From an uncultured Flavobacteriales bacterium (GTDB lineage Bacteria > Bacteroidota > Bacteroidia > Flavobacteriales_G > Salibacteraceae), in assembly GCA_913020435.1 (NCBI GenBank), contig CAJVZZ010000009.1, forward strand, positions 50,856 to 114,855: a stretch of 64,000 nucleotides of DNA, written 5' to 3'. The notes under the pieces are model-generated. The model was given only the letters and a program-made list of their open reading frames with translations. It was not told where the DNA came from and ran no database searches. Position 1 is the first letter of the stretch. Each line of letters opens with the position of its first letter. Below are positions 50,540-58,592 of this stretch, piece after piece. The translations under genes and the position numbers were made by a program.

Positions 50540-51403
50540 ATGGTTAATAATAATAAGGTTTTAAAAGTTGCTTTCTATTTGATAATGACGGTTTTTGTAA
50601 GCTCTTGTTTTTTGACAAAAAACAAAAAACAAAAAACAAAAGCTGAATTAGTTTTGATAGAAACAACACATGGGAATATTAAGGTAAGGTTGTATGATCA
50701 GACACCAATTCACAAGGCTAATTTTTTGTCATTAGTGGATAGTGGTTTTTATAACGGACTCTTATTCCATAGAGTTATACCAAAATTTATGGCTCAATCG
50801 GGTGATCCAGATTCACGAAATGCAAAATCTGATAAAAACCTTGGTAATGGGGGGCCGGGCTATACACTAGATGCAGAGATTATTGACTCTTTAATTCATA
50901 AAAAGGGAGCTCTCTCTGCGGCAAGACTGGGAAATGATGCAAATCCTGAAAAAAGAAGCTCTGGTAGTCAGTTTTACATTGTTCAAGGAAGAGTTTTTAA
51001 AGAGCAGGAAATGGACCTGGTTGCAGAAAACAGCCTTCAATCCCAGAAAATGACAGAATTGCAGAAATATATTTATGCTCCAGAAAATGAAAAAATATTG
51101 AAGCAAATTCAATACTATCAGGCTGCAAGAATGTCGTATCGATACGATAGTATTATTAGAAGTTTAGATCCTATTATTTTAGAAAGAATAGGACCTAATG
51201 CAAAACCAACGTTTACTGAGAAACAAATACAAGCCTATACAGAGCAGGGAGGAGCGCCACATTTAGATGGTGGTTATACAGTTTTCGGTGAGGTTATAGA
51301 AGGTCTGGATGTGTTGGATAGTATTTGTGGAGCCGAACGGAACAATTATGACCGTCCAAAAAAGGATATTATAATTCTTAAAGCGTATAGAGTAAAAAAA
51401 TGA
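50540..51403 (+). CDS. Peptidylprolyl isomerase (cyclophilin type), lipoprotein
   Basis: Lipobox FVSSC; VLIETTHGNIKVRLYDQTPIHKANFLSLVDSGFYNGLLFHRVIPKFMAQSGDP; YTVFGEVIEGLDVLD. Confidence 0.92.
   Translation: MVNNNKVLKVAFYLIMTVFVSSCFLTKNKKQKTKAELVLIETTHGNIKVRLYDQTPIHKANFLSLVDSGFYNGLLFHRVIPKFMAQSGDPDSRNAKSDKNLGNGGPGYTLDAEIIDSLIHKKGALSAARLGNDANPEKRSSGSQFYIVQGRVFKEQEMDLVAENSLQSQKMTELQKYIYAPENEKILKQIQYYQAARMSYRYDSIIRSLDPIILERIGPNAKPTFTEKQIQAYTEQGGAPHLDGGYTVFGEVIEGLDVLDSICGAERNNYDRPKKDIIILKAYRVKK
50616..50641 (+). repeat. Heptanucleotide tandem repeat (CAAAAAA)x3.7 inside the PPIase ORF
   Basis: caaaaaa-caaaaaa-caaaaaa-caaaa read directly. Confidence 0.95.
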
Positions 51404-51409
51404 ATCTGA

Positions 51410-52282
51410 CTAATACGACTTAGGGCCTGTCTCGAGCACAACAATTATAAAGTCGCCTTGTTTTTTCCATTCGTTTTTGAACTCTAAATTTGTAGACTCA
51501 ACAGAGCTGATGACTGAAATATTCAACTTTTTCTCGTTGTAAAAGTTTAACCAATGCGCAATTCCACCGTGATCTTTTGAATGAAAGTCACCATTAAAAT
51601 GAAGGAATATACGTTCTGAGTCATAGTACTCTAGAATGGAATGAGCCATAGTCGCATCCTTAAGTGCTTGCGCAGTAACGATTTTACGGGTATCCATTCC
51701 ATGCGAAGCGCCGAAATCACTTTTGATTAATTCTTTATACGGTTTTACTTTCTCGGGTAATGAGAAAGGAAAAGGACACATTAAGGAATTAATACTATCG
51801 GTTCTTATTGAGTCCAAATATTCTATGTTTTTGAAAGCGGCAACTTTTGCGAGTGCTCTGGGAATATTAGTACCGATAAACGCTGCTTTTTTTTCCTTTG
51901 CGAAATCCAGCAGAGGTAAGTAATCGGATTTGAAATTTGGCCAGAGATCCGCTTCTTCAAATAATTGAGAGGAGTTAATAATACCTTGAAGATATTCGTC
52001 AATAAGACTTTGATCGTGTCTTTCGAGCATTTCTGCACCGAGCACGAGACTCTTTTTTTTATTTAATTTTTTCGCAATGTTGAGTTGAAGCTCATGAAGA
52101 CTCTGGTCATTGTGTAATTCTCCAAAAAGTACAATATTCTTATCAGCAAGTTCTTTTATCATGTTTGCAAAGCCAACGGGCCTACCTTTAGAGTTGTATA
52201 TGGCATAGTATGTTGAATCTTGAGCATAGATCGCAACCGAGCAGAGAAAGAGCAGGGTTAATAGGGTTAAATTTTTAAACAT
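51410..52282 (-). CDS. ChaN family (haem-binding uptake Tiki-like) protein
   Basis: IVLFGELHNDQSLHELQLNIAKKL; LGAEMLERHDQSLIDEYL; FLHFNGDFHSKDHGGI. Confidence 0.83.
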   Translation of the reverse strand: MFKNLTLLTLLFLCSVAIYAQDSTYYAIYNSKGRPVGFANMIKELADKNIVLFGELHNDQSLHELQLNIAKKLNKKKSLVLGAEMLERHDQSLIDEYLQGIINSSQLFEEADLWPNFKSDYLPLLDFAKEKKAAFIGTNIPRALAKVAAFKNIEYLDSIRTDSINSLMCPFPFSLPEKVKPYKELIKSDFGASHGMDTRKIVTAQALKDATMAHSILEYYDSERIFLHFNGDFHSKDHGGIAHWLNFYNEKKLNISVISSVESTNLEFKNEWKKQGDFIIVVLETGPKSY

Positions 52283-52318
52283 TAAGTTGCTGAAAATTAG
52301 AATTTTAAAAAGTCAAGA

Positions 52319-52345
52319 TTGACGTATCACTTTTCATTAAATTTG
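52319..52345 (+). promoter_or_regulatory. Putative Bacteroidetes-type promoter
   Basis: TTG (52319-52321), 16-nt spacer, TAAATTTG (52338-52345), upstream of the 1802-aa gene. Confidence 0.5.
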
Positions 52346-52371
52346 AACTTCAAATAATTGAAGAATAAGCT

Positions 52372-55300
52372 ATGAAGCACAAAAATATTATTAAACCAGC
52401 CGTTGCCACTTTTGTATTGTTTCTAATGCTTTTTAGCGTTAATAGTCAGCAATTAGAATACCTAGAACTTATTGATAACGAGTGGGTTATTAATAAGGAA
52501 AAGTACACTAATTATTTGCAGAACCATCCTTACAATACGAGGTCTAGTATGACCAAAGAAGAACTAAAGGCTATTCCAAAATATGACCGACCAGATTTGG
52601 CATATGAACACGATTGGTTAATTACACACGACCTGATGACTGGTACTATTCCTTGGCAACGATTGATACCAGTGCTCAAGACATTATATGCTTCGAATAA
52701 TAGTATACAAACAACCGCACCAGGCGGAGGAACATCTAACAATTGGGTAGAACGTGGCCCAAACAATATTGGAGGACGAACTCGAGCAATAATGTTTGAC
52801 CCAACAGACGCGACTAATAAAAAGGTGTTTGCTGGTGGCGTTGGAGGTGGTTTATGGTACAATAATGATATTACGAGTAGCACTGCAAGTTGGAATTCGG
52901 TCAATGATTTTTGGACTAACTTGGCGGTTAGTTCTATCGCTTATGATCCTACTGCAGATACTGTGTTTTATGTTGGAACGGGAGAAGGTTGGTTTAATGG
53001 AGGAGCAATGAGAGGCGCAGGAATCTGGAAATCAACAAATGCAGGAACCTCGTTTGTTCAATTATCGTCAACCAATAACACAAGTTTTACAACAGTTCAA
53101 AAGGTAGTTGTTTTGAGTACCGGTAGAATTATAGCGGTTACTAATGGAGGCATATATACTTCAGATAATGACGGTGTTGGTTTTACAAGAAGGCGGTCAG
53201 GTTTTCATGCAGACATTGAGGTGGGAGCTAATGGTGATATTTATGCGACTGGAGGTAGAATAAATAGTACTGGAAAAGTTTATAAATCAATAAATGACGG
53301 AACTGCTTGGACAGATATAACTCCGAGTGGTGGTTCTCCTGAGAGAATTGAATTAGCTTGCGCGCCAAGCGATTCCAACACGATCTATGCGGTTGCATCC
53401 GATTACCCTACAACTGCTGGAACGGATGTGGAGTGGTTTAAAAAGAGCACTAATGGGGGCTCGAGCTGGACTAATGTTACAATACCAACCTATTTGAGCA
53501 ATAGCTCAAAGCACTTTACTCGAGGACAAGCATGGTATGACTTAATTCTATGGGTTCATCCAACAGATAAAAATGTAGTTATTGCTGGGGGTATTGATTT
53601 ACATAGATCAACAAATGGAGGAACTTCATGGACATCTATTAGTTACTGGAATACCTCACAAAGTAAGCCTGTAGTGCATGCGGATCAGCACAACGTAATA
53701 TCAAGGCCTGGAAATAATAATGAAATATTAATTGGTAATGATGGGGGCGTTTATTATTCTGCTAATGCGGGTAATAAAAACAACTCTGCTCCAACATTTT
53801 CAAATCGTGTTAAAGGTTACAATGTCACGCAATTTTATTCTGCTGCTGTTCACCCATCTTCTGGATCGAATTACATGCTTGCAGGGGCACAAGATAATGG
53901 TTCGCTAAAATTAAATACTGCAGGAGTAGGAGCAGGAACAGAAGTAACAGGCGGTGATGGAGCATTTTGTTTTATTGACCAGGATAACTCTTCTTATCAA
54001 ATCACCTCGTATATTAGAAACAATTGGAGACGCTCTACTAACGGAGGGATTAGTTTCTCAATTATTCAATCTGCAAATGATGGAAGTTTTATAAACCCTG
54101 CAGATTATGATGATAATAAAAACATCTTGTATGCAGCTAAATCTGCAACTCAGTTAAATAGGATCACGAATATGACTTCTGGTTCAGTTAGCACAGGAAC
54201 TATAACTATTTCAGGAATGAGCGGCACTGCAACTCATGTGCGGGTTAGCCCATATACTACGGCAAGTTCTACGCTATTTGTTGGTTCATCTGGAGATGTG
54301 TTTAAAGTATCAAGTGCAGATGGAAGCTCGCCGACGGCATCTAAAATTTCTCCTGCAAGCTTTCCTTCTGGTACAGTTTCTTGTGTTGAAATAGGTGCTA
54401 GCGAAAATGAATTGCTGGTAACATTTTCTAATTATGGATCATCTACAGTTTCAGTATGGTATACTGCAAACGGCGGCACAACTTGGGTAAACAAAGAAGG
54501 AAACCTTCCAGATATGCCCGTTCGTTGGGCAATGTTTAATCCTAAAAACAGAAAAGAAGTAATTCTAGCTACAGAGCTAGGAGTTTATGCGACTACCGAT
54601 ATTTTAGCATCAACTGTATCTTGGTCTTCTTCTAGCAAAGGAATGGCAATCACTAGAGTTGATATGTTTCAATATAGAGCAGTGGATTCTCTTATTATGG
54701 CTTCAACACATGGCCGAGGGGTGTTTACAGGTAGGTTTAAAACAGCTGTAATTCCACCTTCAAGTATTCCTGTAGTAAATTTTGGTGCTGATAAAACAAC
54801 AATATGTATTGGAGAATCAGTAACCTTTTCAGACTCAACGACAAATAGTCCTACAGCTCTTCGATGGACCTTTACAGGTGGTACACCATTGACATCAGCA
54901 GCAACAAATCCTGTTGTGACCTATTTAACGGCAGGAACATATGCGGTAAAGTTGAAAGCCACTAACGCCAATGGTTCGGATAGCTTAACTAAAACAGCTT
55001 TTATATCTGTTAACGCAGCCCCAAATGCAGTTCTTGGTGCCTTTTCAGCGCTTTGTACAAATTCTCCAACCCAGACATTAGCAGGAGGAACTCCCACTGG
55101 TGGAGCTTATTTTATTGATGGAACATTATCTACGACGATTGATCCAAGTACATTAAGTGCAGGGTCACATACCATTAAATACAGAGTTCAAATTGGAAAT
55201 TGCGCGGATAGTGCATCGCAATCAGTGATAATTAATACAGCTCCAAATGTTGCTACTTCTTCAATACCACCGGTTTGTATTACCAACCCAAGTTTTACCT

Positions 55301-57780
55301 TAAAAAATGGGACTCCAACTGGAGGAACTTATTCTGGATTAGGAGTCAGTAGTGGAACGTTTGATCCGACTGCAGCCGGAACGGGAACAAAAGTGATTAA
55401 GTACTTAGTCACAAATTCTAATGGTTGTGCAGATAGTTCACAATTTAATATTGTCGTAAACGCGGCGCCAATAGCTTCTTTGAGTGCAATTGGACCCTAT
55501 TGCACTGGCAGTGCTGTTGATACTTTAACCAACGGAACGCCTGTTGGCGGGACATATTCTGGTTCTGGAGTTTCTGGAAGCACATTTAATCCTGCAACTG
55601 CAATGGCAGGAACCCATGTTTTAAGTTATAAAGTTCAAGTAGGAACGTGTTCTGATAGTACAACTATAAATGTTGTAGTGAATAACGGGCCTTCTGTTTC
55701 AGTAAGTGCAATTCCTGCGGTGTGTGAAAATAGTCCAAGCTTTACTTTGATTAATGGCTTACCAGTACGAGGTATTTATACAGGACTTGGAGTCAGTTCA
55801 GGAATGTTCACTCCTGCAACTGCCGGTTCAGGGACAAAATCTATAAAATACAAAGTCACAAGTTCTAACGGTTGTGCAGATAGTGCACAATTTAATATTG
55901 TCGTAAACGCGGCGCCAACGGCTTCTTTGAGTGCAATTGGACCCTTTTGTACTAGTAGTAGTTCTGTGACATTGACTAATGGCTTACCAGTAGGAGGGGT
56001 CTATTCTGGCGTTGGAGTTAGCACTGGAACATTCGACCCAAGTATTGCGGGTGTAGGAACGCATACATTGAAATATGTATTCTCAAACCTGTCGAGTTGT
56101 ACGGATTCTAGTACCATCTCAGTAATTGTAGGTTCAGGTTTAACGGCTACATTAGATTCACTTTCCTCGGTGTGTACCGATACATCATTTACACTTAATG
56201 GTGGAAAACCTATAGGTGGAAATTATTCAGGACCAGGAGTAGCGGGAGGAATTTTTTCAGCTAATACAGCAGGATCAGGAATTCATACCATAGTTTATAC
56301 AACCAATTCTGCTTGTGGAATAAGTGCTGCGTCCAGGTCGATTTTAGTAGATTCCGTTCCAACGGTATCGGTGGTGAAATCGCTACAAGATTGTATAGGG
56401 TCATTGTTTAACTTCAAAGCAACTGGTGCAACGAATTATTCTTGGTCACCAGCCATTGGATTGAGTAACGCAACAATAGGAAATCCGTCTTTACTTATAA
56501 CCTCAAGCTTGACATATATTTTAACGAGCTCCCATAATAATGGCTGTGTGATTAAGGATACCATTGATGTTACTGCACTTAGCACTCCCAACGTAAAAGC
56601 AAACATTGATTTATCGGTTTGTATCGGTGATACTTTCCAGTTAAACGCAAGTGGAGCGAATAGTTATACTTGGGTACCTTCAACAGGTTTGAATAATTCA
56701 ACGATTGCTAACCCTCAAGGCGTTTTAACAGGAAGTATTACTTACTTTCTTACTGGAAAAGATACAGGGAAATGTGTTGGAATAGATACCGTTAATGTTG
56801 ATGTAAAACCTAAATCTGTTGTGACACATAGTCCAATTTCAGATGTTTGTTTAATGTCTGATCCTTTTGCGCTATTTGGCGGAACACCTGTTGGCGGAAC
56901 TTATATAGGGCCGGGGGTTACGAGATCTAAATTCGATCCTTCTTCTGCTGGTGTAGGATTCCATACAATTACCTATTTTGCCAGTGATTCTGGAAAATGT
57001 ATAGCTAAAACTACTGTGACAATAAATGTTTTACTATCTCCAAATGTGGTTTGGAACGTCCCAAATACCATTTGTGAAAATGAGGGTGCATTAATAATGG
57101 TTTCAACCCCAATTGGCGGAAAATATGGGGGAACGGGTGTTTCTGGAGACCAGTTTAATCCAACAATTGCTGGATTAGGGTTTCATGAAATCACTTATAA
57201 TTTAACAGTCTCTGGTTGCGTCTCTAACGAGAAAAGAGAAATTGAGGTAGTTCCCGGAAGTGTTGTTAATCCTATTAGCGGTTTAACGAATGTCACAAAA
57301 AAAGGCAAGTATAATTATCAGGTAAAGGCTATTAATGGCTCAGGTTATTCGTGGTTTGTTACTGGAGGAGCACTATTATCTAATGCAAACAATATTTCCG
57401 CAATTCAATGGGGAACAGCAAATACGGGAAAAATAATACTAGTTCAAACAAATACTTACGGTTGCACGGATACAACAGAATTACTAGTTAATGTTAATGC
57501 TTTGTCTATTGGAGATGAAGTTACACTAGGAGGTGGAGTCGTTTTATATCCAAACCCAGCAGACAAAACGGTATCTTTGAAAATCGATGCCAAGTATAAC
57601 GAGGATGTTCAGATTCGATTGTTCAACAACTCAGGACAGCAGATATTAGACAAGAGCGGTGTAACGCGAAATGAGGAAATGTTTGAAATTAACATTGCTG
57701 AATTTCCAAGTGGCCTGTATTTGATTCAAGCTGAAATTGGAAATACGGCTTATTCAGCAGCACTCGTAATAAAGCACTAG
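52372..57780 (+). CDS. Giant secreted protein: BNR/sortilin-like propeller, PKD, tandem Ig-like repeats, T9SS sorting domain
   Basis: WVERGPNNIGGRTRAIMFDP, repeated KSTNGGSSWT blades; repeated NGTPxGGTYSGxGVSxGTFDP; C-terminal LYPNPADKTVSLKI...GLYLIQAEIGNTAYSAALVIKH. Confidence 0.88.
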   Translation: MKHKNIIKPAVATFVLFLMLFSVNSQQLEYLELIDNEWVINKEKYTNYLQNHPYNTRSSMTKEELKAIPKYDRPDLAYEHDWLITHDLMTGTIPWQRLIPVLKTLYASNNSIQTTAPGGGTSNNWVERGPNNIGGRTRAIMFDPTDATNKKVFAGGVGGGLWYNNDITSSTASWNSVNDFWTNLAVSSIAYDPTADTVFYVGTGEGWFNGGAMRGAGIWKSTNAGTSFVQLSSTNNTSFTTVQKVVVLSTGRIIAVTNGGIYTSDNDGVGFTRRRSGFHADIEVGANGDIYATGGRINSTGKVYKSINDGTAWTDITPSGGSPERIELACAPSDSNTIYAVASDYPTTAGTDVEWFKKSTNGGSSWTNVTIPTYLSNSSKHFTRGQAWYDLILWVHPTDKNVVIAGGIDLHRSTNGGTSWTSISYWNTSQSKPVVHADQHNVISRPGNNNEILIGNDGGVYYSANAGNKNNSAPTFSNRVKGYNVTQFYSAAVHPSSGSNYMLAGAQDNGSLKLNTAGVGAGTEVTGGDGAFCFIDQDNSSYQITSYIRNNWRRSTNGGISFSIIQSANDGSFINPADYDDNKNILYAAKSATQLNRITNMTSGSVSTGTITISGMSGTATHVRVSPYTTASSTLFVGSSGDVFKVSSADGSSPTASKISPASFPSGTVSCVEIGASENELLVTFSNYGSSTVSVWYTANGGTTWVNKEGNLPDMPVRWAMFNPKNRKEVILATELGVYATTDILASTVSWSSSSKGMAITRVDMFQYRAVDSLIMASTHGRGVFTGRFKTAVIPPSSIPVVNFGADKTTICIGESVTFSDSTTNSPTALRWTFTGGTPLTSAATNPVVTYLTAGTYAVKLKATNANGSDSLTKTAFISVNAAPNAVLGAFSALCTNSPTQTLAGGTPTGGAYFIDGTLSTTIDPSTLSAGSHTIKYRVQIGNCADSASQSVIINTAPNVATSSIPPVCITNPSFTLKNGTPTGGTYSGLGVSSGTFDPTAAGTGTKVIKYLVTNSNGCADSSQFNIVVNAAPIASLSAIGPYCTGSAVDTLTNGTPVGGTYSGSGVSGSTFNPATAMAGTHVLSYKVQVGTCSDSTTINVVVNNGPSVSVSAIPAVCENSPSFTLINGLPVRGIYTGLGVSSGMFTPATAGSGTKSIKYKVTSSNGCADSAQFNIVVNAAPTASLSAIGPFCTSSSSVTLTNGLPVGGVYSGVGVSTGTFDPSIAGVGTHTLKYVFSNLSSCTDSSTISVIVGSGLTATLDSLSSVCTDTSFTLNGGKPIGGNYSGPGVAGGIFSANTAGSGIHTIVYTTNSACGISAASRSILVDSVPTVSVVKSLQDCIGSLFNFKATGATNYSWSPAIGLSNATIGNPSLLITSSLTYILTSSHNNGCVIKDTIDVTALSTPNVKANIDLSVCIGDTFQLNASGANSYTWVPSTGLNNSTIANPQGVLTGSITYFLTGKDTGKCVGIDTVNVDVKPKSVVTHSPISDVCLMSDPFALFGGTPVGGTYIGPGVTRSKFDPSSAGVGFHTITYFASDSGKCIAKTTVTINVLLSPNVVWNVPNTICENEGALIMVSTPIGGKYGGTGVSGDQFNPTIAGLGFHEITYNLTVSGCVSNEKREIEVVPGSVVNPISGLTNVTKKGKYNYQVKAINGSGYSWFVTGGALLSNANNISAIQWGTANTGKIILVQTNTYGCTDTTELLVNVNALSIGDEVTLGGGVVLYPNPADKTVSLKIDAKYNEDVQIRLFNNSGQQILDKSGVTRNEEMFEINIAEFPSGLYLIQAEIGNTAYSAALVIKH
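55257..56100 (+). repeat. Two-domain tandem duplication (about 447-bp period) in the giant protein gene
   Basis: About 87 nt nearly identical at about 55420-55506 and about 55867-55953; surrounding domains also align as A-B-A-B. Confidence 0.75.
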
Positions 57781-57799
57781 AAGAAAAATTAGGCTAGGA

Positions 57800-58591
57800 T
57801 TAAAGACTCCCTGTTCTTCCGCCATCAACAGGAACATTTATTCCATTGATATATGAAGCAGAAGGGCTAGCAAGAAAAGCAATGGCATTTGCTACTTCTT
57901 CAGGCTCAGCTACTCTTTTCATAGGAACCTGATTTTTCATTCCTTCTAGAATTGAGTCTTCAGTATTACCTGTTTTTTTGGCTTTATTTTCAATTATAGA
58001 AGATAGTCTTACAGTATTTGTAGCCCCAGGAAGTACATTATTTACTGTAATATTAAACTGTCCCAACTCATTTGCCAGTGTTTTAGCCCAGTTAGCCACT
58101 GCGCCGCGAATAGTATTTGAAACACCTAATCCATTCAGAGGAATCTTAACTGAAGTAGAAATCACATTGATTATTCTTCCATAGCCCAAGTTTTTCATTC
58201 CTCCAACAAGCGCTTGCGCCATTACTTGATTACAAACTAGGTGTTGATTAAATGCAATTCTGAATTCATCTAGCCCAGCATCAATAGCAGGACCCCCAGT
58301 AGGACCACCAGTATTATTAATCAAAATATTGTACTGTAAACCAGCTTTAAGGTGATTTTCAATAATAGACTTTAGCTTGTCAGGATGATTAAAGTCTGCA
58401 ACTAAATAAGCATGATTTTGACCACCTAAATCTTTATTTAATGATCCAACAGCAGCTACTAGCTTTTCTTCATTACGAGCTAATAAAGTAACGCTTGCGC
58501 CCATTCGAGCGAGTTCTTGTGCAGCAGCGAGACCAATGCCCTGTGTGCTTCCGCAAACGAGTGCTGATTTTCCTGATAAATCTAAATTCAT
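57800..58591 (-). CDS. SDR family oxidoreductase
   Basis: ALVCGSTQGIGLAAAQELARMGA; NNTGGPTGGP; AFLASPSASYINGINVPVDGG. Confidence 0.9.
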   Translation of the reverse strand: MNLDLSGKSALVCGSTQGIGLAAAQELARMGASVTLLARNEEKLVAAVGSLNKDLGGQNHAYLVADFNHPDKLKSIIENHLKAGLQYNILINNTGGPTGGPAIDAGLDEFRIAFNQHLVCNQVMAQALVGGMKNLGYGRIINVISTSVKIPLNGLGVSNTIRGAVANWAKTLANELGQFNITVNNVLPGATNTVRLSSIIENKAKKTGNTEDSILEGMKNQVPMKRVAEPEEVANAIAFLASPSASYINGINVPVDGGRTGSL

Positions 58592-58592
58592 A

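Noticed and set aside
52530-52904. Antisense 124-aa ORF inside the giant protein gene
   Set aside because: Overlaps a strongly supported coding gene on the other strand and has no recognisable domain; shadow ORF.
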